Below are positions 16,490 to 25,502 of a stretch of DNA of 64,000 nucleotides, one piece after another. The notes beneath the pieces are model-generated. The model saw only the letters and a list, made by a program, of their open reading frames with translations, was not told the origin of the DNA and searched no databases. The position numbers and the translations under genes are program-made. Location of the stretch: assembly GCF_000025305.1 (NCBI RefSeq), contig NC_013740.1:1488001-1552000 (forward strand). Direction: 5' to 3'. The DNA comes from Acidaminococcus fermentans DSM 20731. Its GTDB lineage: Bacteria > Bacillota > Negativicutes > Acidaminococcales > Acidaminococcaceae. Numbering within the stretch: the first letter of the stretch is position 1; each line of letters opens with the position of its first letter.

Positions 16490-17574
16490 GCGTCCTCACC
16501 ACTTTCCTCAGGGGCTTCCTGAGCCTGGGCAGCTTCGGCAGCCGCCGCCTGGGATTCGCTCTTGATATCGATCTTCCAGCCGGTGAGTTTGGCGGCCAGA
16601 CGGGCGTTCTGCCCTTCCTTGCCGATGGCCAGGGACAGCTGGTAATCAGGCACCACCACCCGGCAGATCTTTTCGTCCTTGTCCGCCCGGGCAGAGACCA
16701 CCTTGGAAGGAGACAGGGCGTTGGCCACGTATTCTTCCGGATCTTCGCTGTACTTCACGATGTCGATCTTTTCGCCCCGGAGTTCGTCCACGATGGTCCG
16801 TACCCGCATGCCCTTGGGGCCCACGCAGGCGCCCACCGGATCCACGCTGGGATTGGTGCTGTGGACGGCGATCTTGCTGCGCATCCCCGGTTCCCGGGCC
16901 ACGCTGTCGATGATCACGGTGCCATCCTGGATTTCGGACACTTCCAGCTCGAACAGCCGTTTCAGCAGGCCGGGATGGGTCCGGGACAGGATGATCTGGG
17001 GTCCCTTGGTGGTCTTTTTCACTTCTACCACATAGCATTTCAGCCGCTGATGGTAGTCGTAGGTTTCATGGGGGATCTGTTCATTGGGCAGCAGCAGGCC
17101 TTCCGCCGTGCCCAGGTCGATGAACACGTTGCGGCCTTCGATCCGCTGTACCGTCCCGGTGACGATGTCGTTTTCCCGGTCGGAATACCGTTCGTACACC
17201 ATCCCCCGTTCCGCTTCCCGGATCCGCTGGACGATCACCTGCTTGGCGTTCTGGGCGGCAATCCGGCCGAAGTTCTTGGGGGTCACTTCCGTTTCCAGGA
17301 TATCCCCGGCCTGGTAGTGGGCGTTCATTTTCTGGGCGTCTTCCAGGCTGATTTCCGTGGTGGGATCCGTGACTTCCTCCACAATGTTCTTCCGGGCATA
17401 GACATGGATCTCCCCGGTTTCTTTATGCATGGAAACCCGTACATTCTGGGCAGAACCGTAGTTTTTCTTGTAAGCGGTGATCAGGGCTTCCTCCACTGCA
17501 CTGTACAGTACGTCGGGAGAAATGCTTTTCTCCTTGGCCAGGAGCGCAATGGCTTTCACGAAATCCGCATTCAC
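16486..17574 (-). CDS. nusA: Transcription termination/antitermination factor NusA
   Basis: A 362-residue NusA. The N-terminal RNAP-binding domain is followed by an S1 domain ([19 protein letters not shown]), then KH1/KH2 ([37 protein letters not shown]). It ends in an acidic Ala/Glu tail and lacks the C-terminal repeats of proteobacterial NusA, which is normal for Firmicutes. Second gene of the rimP operon. Confidence 0.97.
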   Translation of the reverse strand: MNADFVKAIALLAKEKSISPDVLYSAVEEALITAYKKNYGSAQNVRVSMHKETGEIHVYARKNIVEEVTDPTTEISLEDAQKMNAHYQAGDILETEVTPKNFGRIAAQNAKQVIVQRIREAERGMVYERYSDRENDIVTGTVQRIEGRNVFIDLGTAEGLLLPNEQIPHETYDYHQRLKCYVVEVKKTTKGPQIILSRTHPGLLKRLFELEVSEIQDGTVIIDSVAREPGMRSKIAVHSTNPSVDPVGACVGPKGMRVRTIVDELRGEKIDIVKYSEDPEEYVANALSPSKVVSARADKDEKICRVVVPDYQLSLAIGKEGQNARLAAKLTGWKIDIKSESQAAAAEAAQAQEAPEESGEDA

Positions 17575-17604
17575 TTCAAAATTCCTCCTTAATCAATGGT
17601 TCCA

Positions 17605-18066
17605 TTAAAAGTCGATGTGGGGCCGTACCGAAGCGATCAGCTTCCGTTCAATGGCCAGTTTTTTCTTTTTGGCATCTTCCAGCACCAGCTTTTCGGCATC
17701 GTGGCTTTTCAGCACTGCCGTCAGCTGCTTTTTCCCCTCATAGGGGGCAAAGAAGGCCAGGTCCACCTTCTGCCCGTAATGGGCTTCCAGGTCCTTGTCC
17801 TTCTTCAGGGGCCGGTCGATTCCCGGGGAAGAGACTTCCAGGTAGTACTTCTCTTTAATGAAGTCTTCCTCATCCAGCTTCTTGGCCAGCGCATTGCTGA
17901 CCGCCGAGCAGTCATCGATGTCGATGCCGCCCGCCTTGTCGATGAATACCCGCAGGAACCAGTCCCGTTCCCGCACGTATTCCACATCCACCAGTTCCAG
18001 CCCGGCTTCCTCCACAATGGGAGCTGCCAGGTCCGTCACCCGTTCTGTGATTTTCTTTTTGTCCAT
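17605..18066 (-). CDS. rimP: Ribosome maturation factor RimP
   Basis: A 153-residue 30S assembly factor. Visible motifs are LGLELVDVEYVRER-like text near residue 22, GIDIDDCSAVSNALAKKLDEED, and YLEVSSPGIDRPLKK. It is the first gene of the rimP-nusA-rnpM-ylxQ-infB-rbfA-nrnA-truB-ribF operon. The leader contains a hairpin with a UUCG loop (AGAGTGGGTA/TACCCGCTCT) around 18095-18125. Confidence 0.95.
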   Translation of the reverse strand: MDKKKITERVTDLAAPIVEEAGLELVDVEYVRERDWFLRVFIDKAGGIDIDDCSAVSNALAKKLDEEDFIKEKYYLEVSSPGIDRPLKKDKDLEAHYGQKVDLAFFAPYEGKKQLTAVLKSHDAEKLVLEDAKKKKLAIERKLIASVRPHIDF

Positions 18067-18154
18067 TCAGGCACCTCTGCTTTTTTCTTTCCTAGTAAAC
18101 GAAAGAGCGGGTACGAATACCCACTCTCTAAGGTCTGCCTCAGTTTTCCTCATT

Positions 18155-18183
18155 ATTATAGCACCCTCCCGGGAAAATGGCAA
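18155..18183 (-). promoter_or_regulatory. Promoter of the rimP-ribF operon
   Basis: Minus-strand TTGCCA (18178-18183), 17-bp spacer, TATAAT (18155-18160), about 90 nt upstream of rimP. Confidence 0.8.
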
Positions 18184-18225
18184 CTGTTGGAAGAAATGTC
18201 CCCTATACACCTCACCGGACAAATG

Positions 18226-18234
18226 TGATATAAT
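18226..18234 (+). promoter_or_regulatory. Extended -10 promoter of the PBP1A gene
   Basis: TGATATAAT (TGn plus perfect TATAAT at 18229-18234). No good -35 is visible, as is common for extended -10 promoters. It lies about 55 nt before the start codon and is divergent from the rimP promoter. Confidence 0.65.
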
Positions 18235-18287
18235 ATCCTGTAACTTATGGTCTCAATCCATTTCTATCTGTTATAGGAGCTGACGTG

Positions 18288-20342
18288 ATGACAAGCAACA
18301 AGAATAAGAACTGGAGGAACCTCTTCGGTTCCTCTTCTCCTCACAAACGAAAGAAGCTGGGGGGGACGATTTTTTCGGCCCTGATGGCTCTGGTGCTGGT
18401 GGGCTTCCTTTCGGTGGCCGCCTTCTTTGCGGTGGCCAAGTTCACCACCGCCAAGATCCTCACCAAGGACATGGCACCCATGGCTTCCTCCCAGTTCTTC
18501 GACGCCAAGGGCAACCTGATCACTACGGTGAATTCGGAAGAAGACCGGATCCCGGTGACCATCGACAAAGTCCCCAAGAACCTCCAGCATGCGTTCCTGG
18601 CGGCAGAAGACATCCGGTTCTATGAACACGGAGGCATCGACTTCCGGGGGATCGGCCGGGCCATCTACACCTACATCCGGTGGGGCGAGGTCCAGGGGGG
18701 CAGCACCATCACCCAGCAGCTGGCCAAGAACTACTTCCTGACCCAGGAACAGACCCTGAGCCGGAAGCTCCATGAAGCCTTCATTGCCCTCCAGATCGAA
18801 CAGAAATACACCAAGAACGAGATCCTGGAGATGTACATGAACCAGATCTACTTCGGCCAGGGGGCTTACGGGGTGGAAACCGCCGCCAACACCTACTTCG
18901 GCAAACACGTGGAAGATCTGGATCTGGCCCAGAGTGCCATGATCGCCGGGATCCCCAAGAGCCCCAACTACTACTCCCCCCTGTCCAACCCCAAGGCCGC
19001 CAAGGCCCGGCAGAAGACGGTGCTGGAGCAGATGACCAAATACGGGTTCATCACCAAGGAAGAAGCCGACAAGGCCTATGCGGAGCCCCTGACCTACAAG
19101 AGCCTCAATGAATCTCCCGGCTCCAAGAAATACTTCATCGATTACTGCATCCAGCTGCTGGTGGACAAGTTCGGTCCCGACGCCGTGTACAAGCAGGGCC
19201 TGAAAGTCTACACCACCCTGGATCCGGATATGCAGAAGGCTGCGGAAAAAGCCGCCGCCCTCACTCCCACCTACTACACCGACAGCAACAAGCTGAAACA
19301 GCCCCAGAGCGCCATTGTGGCCGTTGATCCCAAGACCGGCTACATCAAGGCCATGATCGGGGGCCGGGGCACCGACCAGTTCAACCGTGCCGTCATGGCG
19401 GAACGGCAGCCCGGTTCCTCCATGAAACCCTTTGTGTATCTGAACGCCCTGGAACAGGGAGCCACCCCCGGGGACACCGTACAGGATTCTCCGATCCCCG
19501 GCGAATGGAATCCCCAGAACTATGACCGGAGCTTCCACGGCACCGTCAGCTACCGGACGGCCCTCACCTATTCCTACAATGTGCCCGCCATCAAGGTGGC
19601 CATGAAGTACGGTACGGAAAAGACCATCAAGCTGGCCAAGCGGCTGGGCATCACCACCCTGGTGGAGGATGACGACAATCCGGCCATGGCCGTAGGGGGC
19701 CTGACCCACGGGGTCACCCCGCTGGAAATGGCCGGTGCCTATGCGGGCATCGCCAACATGGGGAAATTCAATAAACCCACCCCCATCATCAAAATCCTGG
19801 ACCGGAACGGCAAAGTGCTCTATGAACACAAGACCAATCCCACCCAGGCTGTGAAACCGGAAAGCGCCTACATGATGATCTCCATGATGGAAGACGTCAT
19901 GACCCGGGGCACCGGCCGTGGTGCCGCCATCAGCCGGCCCTGCGCCGGGAAATCCGGGACCACCGACAATTACCACGATGCCTGGTTCGTGGGCTTCACC
20001 CCCAACCTGGCCTGTGCCGTATGGATCGGGGATGACAACAATGAATCCCTGGGCGGCATGACCGGGGGCGGCCAGCCGGCCACCCTGTGGCGTGCCTTCA
20101 TGAGCGGTGCTCTGGACGGCATTCCTGCTGAAGACTTCGAAAAACCGGACGGCTTCAAGATGCCGGCGCCGAAGTATGAAGCCCCCAAGCCCCAGCCCAA
20201 GAAACAGACCACCAAGAAACAGGATACCAAGAAAAAGGACAGCAAGAAGGAAGACGCCCTGCCGGGAGGCGGGAACGTTCCCCAGCCGCCCCGGTCCGGC
20301 AAGAGCTCCACGCCCCCGCCGGTACGGCCGCCGAAACAGTGA
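18288..20342 (+). CDS. Class A penicillin-binding protein (PBP1A family)
   Basis: A 684-residue bifunctional peptidoglycan synthase anchored by one N-terminal membrane segment (about residues 25-48). The GT51 glycosyltransferase has AAEDIRFYEHGGIDFRG, GGSTITQQLAKNYF and EQKYTKNEILEMYMNQIYFG. The transpeptidase has the catalytic SxxK in PGSSMKPF, the SxN in YSYNVPAIK, and GKSGTTDNYHDAWF. The C-terminal tail is Lys/Pro/Gln-rich (KKQTTKKQDTKKKDSKK) and probably disordered. The ATG at 18288 has AGGAG at about 8 nt; a GTG one codon upstream is possible. Followed by a strong terminator. Confidence 0.95.
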   Translation: MTSNKNKNWRNLFGSSSPHKRKKLGGTIFSALMALVLVGFLSVAAFFAVAKFTTAKILTKDMAPMASSQFFDAKGNLITTVNSEEDRIPVTIDKVPKNLQHAFLAAEDIRFYEHGGIDFRGIGRAIYTYIRWGEVQGGSTITQQLAKNYFLTQEQTLSRKLHEAFIALQIEQKYTKNEILEMYMNQIYFGQGAYGVETAANTYFGKHVEDLDLAQSAMIAGIPKSPNYYSPLSNPKAAKARQKTVLEQMTKYGFITKEEADKAYAEPLTYKSLNESPGSKKYFIDYCIQLLVDKFGPDAVYKQGLKVYTTLDPDMQKAAEKAAALTPTYYTDSNKLKQPQSAIVAVDPKTGYIKAMIGGRGTDQFNRAVMAERQPGSSMKPFVYLNALEQGATPGDTVQDSPIPGEWNPQNYDRSFHGTVSYRTALTYSYNVPAIKVAMKYGTEKTIKLAKRLGITTLVEDDDNPAMAVGGLTHGVTPLEMAGAYAGIANMGKFNKPTPIIKILDRNGKVLYEHKTNPTQAVKPESAYMMISMMEDVMTRGTGRGAAISRPCAGKSGTTDNYHDAWFVGFTPNLACAVWIGDDNNESLGGMTGGGQPATLWRAFMSGALDGIPAEDFEKPDGFKMPAPKYEAPKPQPKKQTTKKQDTKKKDSKKEDALPGGGNVPQPPRSGKSSTPPPVRPPKQ

Positions 20343-20343
20343 T

Positions 20344-20385
20344 AAAAAAAATCCCTGCCGCAGCTGCGGCGGGGATTTTTTTGTC
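20344..20385 (+). terminator. Terminator of the PBP1A gene
   Basis: AAATCCCTGCCGCAGC pairs with GCTGCGGCGGGGATTT, flanked by A7 and T7, immediately after the stop codon. It can act on both strands. Confidence 0.9.
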
Positions 20386-20580
20386 AAGGGGTAAGAGTCA
20401 ATGGCCAGTCGACAATGGCCCAATGTTAAATTTGCAGACAAATTTTTGAATATGCAGAACCTTTGGATCAAATAACCTCTCAGTTTACTCTCGATTCTGG
20501 TTCTATAGAATCAGAAGGATTCGCCCATCCAGGCTAATCCTGTCCTAAGGCTTCCGACTTCAGACTCCTGACTCCAGACA
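20383..20580. repeat. Intergenic element bounded by heptamer blocks
   Basis: The left block (20383-20424) has GTCAAGG, GGTAAGA, GTCAATG, GCCAGTC, GACAATG, GCCC. The right block (20551-20580) has CTTCCGA, CTTCAGA, CTCCTGA, CTCCAGA, which on the minus strand begins GTCTGGA, GTCAGGA, GTCTGAA, GTCGGAA. The blocks are thus inverted with respect to each other around an A+T-rich centre that includes GATTCTGGTTCTATAGAATC. It sits exactly between the two convergent terminators of the PBP1A and carboxyltransferase genes. No gene seen. Confidence 0.65.
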
Positions 20581-20612
20581 AGGGACTGTTGCTCATGCAA
20601 CAGTCCCTTTCC
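20580..20612 (-). terminator. Hairpin downstream of the carboxyltransferase gene
   Basis: AGGGACTGTTG pairs with CAACAGTCCCT around a CTCATG loop, 28 nt after the stop codon. On the minus strand the following tract (TGTCTGG) is poor in T, so efficiency is uncertain. Confidence 0.55.
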
Positions 20613-20639
20613 ATCGGCCGCTGCCACAGCAGCAGCTTT

Positions 20640-22016
20640 TTACCGGTTGTTCTTGAAGAAGGCCAGGGCCACTTCCGGGAACAGGGCATAGGACAGCACA
20701 TCTTCCACGGAGGCATTGGGATAGCCTTTGGCAGCCAGGTCGGCTTTCATCTTTTCCATTTGCGGCGGAATATCGTCGGCCGGTCTGTGGGTAATGGGAG
20801 AAATCACGGTCTTGCCGGTCTTCTTTACGATCCAGCGGCGAACCAGTTTCTTCAGATCTTCGCTGATGGGTCCCGGCGTCTTGCCGTATTTGCCCATGAC
20901 AATATCCTGGATTTCGTTGGGGATCATTTTGTACCGTCCCATCATGACGTTCATGGTGGCCATGGTGCCCACAATCTGGCTGGAAGGAGTTACCAGAGGA
21001 GGATACCCCAGGTCGGCCCGGACTCTGGGCACTTCCTTCAGCACTTCTTCGTATTTGTCGGCCATGCCCATTTCAGTGAGCTGGTTCAGCATGTTGGACA
21101 GCATGCCGCCAGGGATCTGGAAGCTCAGGACCTTGGGGTTAATGCTGATGTTGCTGGGCAGCTTGAAGGTCTTCACCAGATCAGCACGGACTTTCTTGAA
21201 GTGGTCCGCAATGGGCCCCAGTTTGTCCATGTCGATGCCAGTATCTCTTTCGGTGCCCTTCAGGGTGTACACCAGGGATTCGGTGCAGGGATGGCTGGTG
21301 GTTTCCGCAAAGGGAGACAGAGCCGTATCCACAATATCCGCACCGGCTTCGATGCCCTTCAGCAGGGTCATGGAAGCCATGCCGCTGGTGCAGTGAGAGT
21401 GCACGTTTACAGGGATGCTGATTTCCTTCTTCAGGGCCTCTACCAGGGAAGCGCAGGCATAGGGAGCCAGCAGGCCGGACATGTCTTTGATGCAGATGGA
21501 GTCAGCCCCCATTTCCACCAGTTCCTTGGCCAGCTTCAGATAGTCGCTGTCCTTGTGGTACGGGCTGATGGTGTATACCAGGGTGCCCTGGGCATGAGCG
21601 CCGGCAGCCTTGGTGGCTTTCATGGCCGTTTCCAGGTTCCGGGTATCGTTGAAGGCATCGAAGATACGGATGATGTCGATCCCGTTGTCCACGCTGCGTT
21701 TGACGAATTCGGTGACCACATCATCGGCATAATGGTTGTAGCCCAGGATGTTCTGGCCACGGAGCAGCATCTGCAGCTTGGTTTTCTTCACATGTTTCCG
21801 GATTGTACGCAGCCGTTCCCAGGGATCTTCGTTCAGGAAACGCAGGCAGGAATCGAAAGTGGCGCCGCCCCAGGCTTCCAGGGCATAGAAGCCGCAGTCA
21901 TCCAGGGCTTCCAGCATGGGCAGCATGTCGCTGGTGCGCATACGGGTGGCACACAGGGACTGATGGCCGTCACGGAGAACCGTTTCCACGATTTTAACGG
22001 GGTTCGGATTGTTCAT
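20640..22016 (-). CDS. Pyruvate/oxaloacetate carboxyltransferase (5S/OadA-type, no biotin domain)
   Basis: A 458-residue carboxyltransferase of the transcarboxylase 5S/OadA/PycB family. HMGL-like TIM-barrel motifs are VETVLRDGHQSLCATRM, EAWGGATFDSCLRFLNEDPW, RGQNILGYNHYADDVV, KDMSGLL and VNVHSHCTSGMA (metal-binding His). It ends after the conserved carboxylase domain, without the AMKM biotinyl-carrier segment. It must therefore work with a separate biotin protein, as in oxaloacetate decarboxylase or transcarboxylase complexes. No partner subunits are adjacent. The ATG follows AGGAGG. Confidence 0.9.
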   Translation of the reverse strand: MNNPNPVKIVETVLRDGHQSLCATRMRTSDMLPMLEALDDCGFYALEAWGGATFDSCLRFLNEDPWERLRTIRKHVKKTKLQMLLRGQNILGYNHYADDVVTEFVKRSVDNGIDIIRIFDAFNDTRNLETAMKATKAAGAHAQGTLVYTISPYHKDSDYLKLAKELVEMGADSICIKDMSGLLAPYACASLVEALKKEISIPVNVHSHCTSGMASMTLLKGIEAGADIVDTALSPFAETTSHPCTESLVYTLKGTERDTGIDMDKLGPIADHFKKVRADLVKTFKLPSNISINPKVLSFQIPGGMLSNMLNQLTEMGMADKYEEVLKEVPRVRADLGYPPLVTPSSQIVGTMATMNVMMGRYKMIPNEIQDIVMGKYGKTPGPISEDLKKLVRRWIVKKTGKTVISPITHRPADDIPPQMEKMKADLAAKGYPNASVEDVLSYALFPEVALAFFKNNR

Positions 22017-22066
22017 TGCTCAACCTCCTATAGTTACGAACAGTCTAACTGATTTATACAATGTAT

Positions 22067-22096
22067 ATTATATCATACATCCGTCCTCTGAGGTAA
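22067..22096 (-). promoter_or_regulatory. Promoter of the carboxyltransferase gene
   Basis: Minus-strand TTACCT (22091-22096), 18-bp spacer ending TGA, TATAAT (22067-22072): an extended -10 promoter about 50 nt upstream of the start. Confidence 0.7.
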
Positions 22097-22135
22097 TACA
22101 TTGTAGTTTATTCAGAATATTAGCAGATCCTTATT

Positions 22136-23311
22136 TCAGTGTGAAGCTTTTCTTTTCCGGAATTCTTCCCACATGGCGGTGAGCTTTTCCGGGTCTTCCA
22201 GGATGGAGCAGCAGGCGGCGGCCAGGATCTGGCTGCCATAGCCGATGGCCTTATGGGCGGCTTCCGTCTTCCCGGCCTTCAGATAGACTTCGGAATGGGC
22301 CGGGGTCCCTTCCGGCACAAAGGCCACCCGGATGCAGGTGCCGGGCATGTGGTACAGGATGATGCCGAAATCCGTGGAACCGGTTTTCTGCCGGGGTTCC
22401 GACAGCTGGGGCGCCCCGAAGGCCCGGGCCTGTTCCATCACCAGGTCATTGAGGGTCAGACAGGGGATCTTGGCATAGAATTCGTGGGTCTCGGTGATGG
22501 TATGGGTGGTACCGGTCATCAGGCAGGCCCCTTTCAGGATATCCAGGAACCGGGGTTCCAGGCTCCGGAGGTAGCCGGTATCGTAGGAACGGAGCTCATA
22601 CTGGGCCAGGGTCCGGTCAGGGACCACATTGGCCGGTCCCCCGGCGTCCCGGACCGTGTAGTGCATCCGGGTGTCCTCGTTCACATGTTCCCGGAGGAAT
22701 TCGATGGCATTGAAGCTGAGCAGGGCCGCGTCAAAGGCGCTCCGTCCCTGTTCCGGGCTCATGGCCGCATGGGCCCGCACCCCGTGGAATTCCACCCTAT
22801 AGCTTTTGTTGGCCATGCTCTTTACATCCACGCAGGTGGTGGGCGCGGCGTGCATCATCAGGGCGATGTCGATGTCCTGGAAGCAGCCCTGCTCCATCAT
22901 CACCGTCTTGCCCCCGATGGTCTCTTCCGCCGGTGTCCCGTAGATCACCAGGGAAAAGGGCACGCCTTTCCCAGCGAACCGGTCCCGGACCGCCAGGGCC
23001 GCCCCGATGACGGAAGGTCCCTGGAGATGATGGCCGCAGCCATGGCCCATGCCTTCCAGGGCATCGTATTCACACAGGAACCCCAGCCGGGGTCCTCCCT
23101 CTCCCTGTTTCCAGGTGGCCCGGAAGGCGGTGGGCAGGGTCCCTACTCCTTTTTCCACGGCAAATCCCTGTTGTTCCAGATAGTCTTCCAGCAGGGCGGA
23201 GGATTTGGTTTCTTCCAGGCCCACTTCCGCCCAGTCATAGATCTGGTCCGCCATGCGGCACAGTTCTTCCCGGCGTTTTTCCCAGCTTTCCTTGATTTTT
23301 TCCCGTTCCAT
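22136..23311 (-). CDS. M20-family amidohydrolase/peptidase
   Basis: A 391-residue M20D-type metallo-hydrolase (AbgB/amidohydrolase-like). Metal-ligand motifs visible are GMGHGCGHHLQGPSVIGAA, GTPAEETIGGK and HSEVYLKAG near the C-terminus, with the dimerisation-domain text FHGVRAHAAMSPEQGRSAFDA. It probably cleaves N-acyl or p-aminobenzoyl amino acids or dipeptides; the substrate is unknown. I prefer the ATG at 23311 (MEREK) because AGGAG is 7 nt upstream; the ATG two codons earlier abuts it. It lies immediately downstream of the HD-domain gene. Confidence 0.87.
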   Translation of the reverse strand: MEREKIKESWEKRREELCRMADQIYDWAEVGLEETKSSALLEDYLEQQGFAVEKGVGTLPTAFRATWKQGEGGPRLGFLCEYDALEGMGHGCGHHLQGPSVIGAALAVRDRFAGKGVPFSLVIYGTPAEETIGGKTVMMEQGCFQDIDIALMMHAAPTTCVDVKSMANKSYRVEFHGVRAHAAMSPEQGRSAFDAALLSFNAIEFLREHVNEDTRMHYTVRDAGGPANVVPDRTLAQYELRSYDTGYLRSLEPRFLDILKGACLMTGTTHTITETHEFYAKIPCLTLNDLVMEQARAFGAPQLSEPRQKTGSTDFGIILYHMPGTCIRVAFVPEGTPAHSEVYLKAGKTEAAHKAIGYGSQILAAACCSILEDPEKLTAMWEEFRKRKASH

Positions 23312-23313
23312 GG

Positions 23314-23871
23314 TCATTCTCCTTTATTTTCTTCCTGACAGTTCCGGAACCAGTCCAGATACTCCTGTTCCACTTCGGTAAAGAGCCGCACCCGGTAGTC
23401 CACCGGCAGCCGCAGGGTCCCTTCCTGTTCCCGGTTTTCCGGATGGTCCATGAGATGATGCAGGTCGCTGAACATCAGGGCCCGGTCGATCTGTTCCACT
23501 TCCGCCCATTCTTCCGGGGTAAGGGGCCCTCCCAGGAACCGGTCCAGCACCGCCTGGAGCAGACGGTCTTCCAGCTCCCGGTACCGGGGCATGTTCACCT
23601 TGTAGGGATGGGGCACGTCGGACAGATAACATTCCGTGGCGTCATGGAGCAGGGCCCCCAGGATCACCTGCCGGGAATCCCCCCGGGCTGCCGCTTCTTT
23701 GGCCGCCGCCAGACAGTGCTGGCCCACGGAATAGAAAGTCTTCACATGGCCGTTGCCCCGGCACAAAAGGCTCAGGGCATGGGCGATGTCCTGGATCCGG
23801 ATGGTTTCCGGGTCCGGATGGAGGGGATCGAACTGGATCCCCGTATAGGTTGTGATTTCCCCCTCACTCAT
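23314..23871 (-). CDS. HD-domain phosphohydrolase (YfbR-like)
   Basis: A 185-residue HD-superfamily protein. Metal ligands are probably in TFYSVGQHCLAAAK, the HD pair in LGALLHDATECYLSDVPHPYK, and a later acidic IDRALMFSDL. Relatives include 5'-nucleotidase YfbR and other nucleotide hydrolases; the actual substrate is not evident. It is the middle gene of a probable mmuM-HD-M20 operon. Confidence 0.8.
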   Translation of the reverse strand: MSEGEITTYTGIQFDPLHPDPETIRIQDIAHALSLLCRGNGHVKTFYSVGQHCLAAAKEAAARGDSRQVILGALLHDATECYLSDVPHPYKVNMPRYRELEDRLLQAVLDRFLGGPLTPEEWAEVEQIDRALMFSDLHHLMDHPENREQEGTLRLPVDYRVRLFTEVEQEYLDWFRNCQEENKGE

Positions 23872-23907
23872 GGACCGGCGCCTCCTTTGTTCCTCTTCCC
23901 TCTGCCC

Positions 23908-24861
23908 TCATGCCTCTCCCAGGAACTGTTCCCGGGCCGCCGCCACCTGGCGGACATGATCCGCCACCGTGGTGCAGCAGCCCCCTACGGCCACGGCTCC
24001 GGCCTTCATATACTCCAGGGCATAATCGCCGAACTTCCGGTCCGTGCCCACTCCATGCCAGGTCTTGGTCACCGGGTCATATTCTTCTCCGCTGTTGGGA
24101 TAGACGAATATGGGCCGGTCAGAAGCGGTTTTCAGTTCTCCGATCAGGCTCACCAGGTATTCCGGTTTGGTGCAGTTCACCCCCAGGGCCTCCACTTCCG
24201 GGAACTGACGGACCACTTCCGCCGCCGCTTCCCGGATCGGGGTCCCTTCGCAGATATGGAGCCCGTCCCGGCAGGAGAAGCTCACCCAGAAGGCGGCTCC
24301 CAGATCTTTGGCGATGGAAACTTCCACCAGGGCTTCTTCCAGGGAGGGCTGGGTCTCGAACAGCAGCACATCCGCCCCGGCCTGCCACAGCAGTTCCGCC
24401 CGGCGCCGATGGAATTTTTCCAGATCTTCCCGGGACACCCCGTAATGGCCCCGGTATTCGGACCCATCCGCCAGATAGGCGCCGTAAGGCCCCACCCCGG
24501 CCAGGCACAGAGGCCAGGCCCGGCCGGCGGCTTTCCCTTCCCGGTCCCACCATTCCTGCCGGGCTTCCTGGAAAATGGTCACGGACCGGGTGATCAGCTC
24601 TTCCGCTTCCTGTTCCGTAAAGCCGTTGGCCACAAGCCCCGGGATGGAAGCCTGGTAGCTGCAGGTAATCCCCGCATCGGCCCCGGCCCGGAAATAATCC
24701 AGATGGACCTGTTTCACCAGTTCCGGCCGGTTGGCCAGCACCCGGGCGGTCCACAGGCTGTTGTTCAGATCCGCTCCCAGGTTTTCCAGGGCCGTGCCCA
24801 TGGAGCCGTCAATGACCAGGATCTTGTTCTGGTCCAGGATATTCTTCAGTGTCTGTCTCAT
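23908..24861 (-). CDS. mmuM: Homocysteine S-methyltransferase
   Basis: A 317-residue Zn-dependent methyltransferase that makes methionine from homocysteine and S-methylmethionine or SAM. Pfam S-methyl_trans features are IDGSMGTALENLG at the N-terminus, SYQASIPGL, LLFETQPSLEEA, and the Zn cysteines in ALGVNCTKPE and VGGCCTT (third and fourth positions of the motif). The length equals that of E. coli MmuM. It is first in its transcript. A strong inverted repeat lies just upstream. Confidence 0.93.
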   Translation of the reverse strand: MRQTLKNILDQNKILVIDGSMGTALENLGADLNNSLWTARVLANRPELVKQVHLDYFRAGADAGITCSYQASIPGLVANGFTEQEAEELITRSVTIFQEARQEWWDREGKAAGRAWPLCLAGVGPYGAYLADGSEYRGHYGVSREDLEKFHRRRAELLWQAGADVLLFETQPSLEEALVEVSIAKDLGAAFWVSFSCRDGLHICEGTPIREAAAEVVRQFPEVEALGVNCTKPEYLVSLIGELKTASDRPIFVYPNSGEEYDPVTKTWHGVGTDRKFGDYALEYMKAGAVAVGGCCTTVADHVRQVAAAREQFLGEA

Positions 24862-24882
24862 CGTTTCTCTCCTTTGATTCTA

Positions 24883-24918
24883 TATACCGGCAGCGGGACG
24901 TCCCTTTCCGCCGGTATA
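24883..24918. promoter_or_regulatory. Inverted repeat upstream of mmuM
   Basis: Perfect 9-bp arms TATACCGGC and GCCGGTATA separated by 18 bp that contain the palindrome GGACGTCC. It is 22 nt before the mmuM start and has no T-run. It could be an operator or a leader hairpin; no known riboswitch was recognised. Confidence 0.55.
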
Positions 24919-24931
24919 CTGTCCCCATAAG

Positions 24932-24957
24932 TGTGGACACTTTTTAAGAGTAGCACC
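24932..24957 (+). repeat. IS left terminal inverted repeat
   Basis: Matches the complement of 26632-26657 at 19 of 26 positions, with GGACA, TTT, AGTAG and ACC conserved. Confidence 0.7.
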
Positions 24958-25086
24958 TGCCCACAAAATTGGACAGGCTACAATTTGAATCCTTTAAAAT
25001 TGGCGTGCTCATTTTGGACCCAACCTATTGAACACAATCATATGCATGTGGTATCCTCAAATCCAATAAAGCCAAGGAGAATCCAC

Positions 25087-25491
25087 ATGAGCAGAAAACT
25101 TTTTACTGAGGAGCAGATTGCAGCGTTGCGCCAGAACCCTTATGTGTATAGCGTAAGCCGCTCTACCCTGGTCCTGAGGAAGTCCTTTAAAGAAATCTTT
25201 TACACCGAATATATGGAAGGAGTCTATCCTAAAGACGTCTTCAAAAAATACGGCTTTGACCCTGCTGTGCTGGGCGAAAGACGCATTGGCGGTGCTCTCC
25301 AGCATATCAAAGAGGAATATGCCAAATATGGTTGTTTCTATGAAGGCAGGAGACCCGCCGACAGGTCTGACACCGCCGCCAAGGTCAAGCCTGAAGATGA
25401 CATTAAGGCCCTCAGACATGAAGTTGAATACTTGCGGCAGGAAGTGGAATATTTAAAAAAAATTTCCGCGATCAAGAACACAAAAAGGTAG
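25087..25491 (+). CDS. IS3-family OrfA (HTH/leucine-zipper protein)
   Basis: 134 residues. It has an N-terminal helix-turn-helix-like region (KLFTEEQIAALRQNPYVYSV, KDVFKKYGFDP) and a C-terminal heptad-rich coiled coil (IKALRHEVEYLRQEVEYLKK) that mediates dimerisation in IS3 elements. The ATG at 25087 follows AAGGAG. An A8 run at 25455-25462 near its end is a candidate -1 slippery site; slipping there enters the orfB frame, which is open through the junction. Confidence 0.88.
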   Translation: MSRKLFTEEQIAALRQNPYVYSVSRSTLVLRKSFKEIFYTEYMEGVYPKDVFKKYGFDPAVLGERRIGGALQHIKEEYAKYGCFYEGRRPADRSDTAAKVKPEDDIKALRHEVEYLRQEVEYLKKISAIKNTKR

Positions 25492-25502
25492 GTTCTCTGC
25501 TC

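Noticed and set aside
18264-20471. 735-codon minus-strand open frame opposite the PBP1A gene
   Set aside because: Antisense shadow: the plus strand has all glycosyltransferase and transpeptidase motifs and proper signals.
24862-24931. SAM or T-box riboswitch upstream of mmuM
   Set aside because: The leader is only about 70 bp and lacks SAM-I, SAM-II or T-box core sequences; only an inverted repeat is visible.
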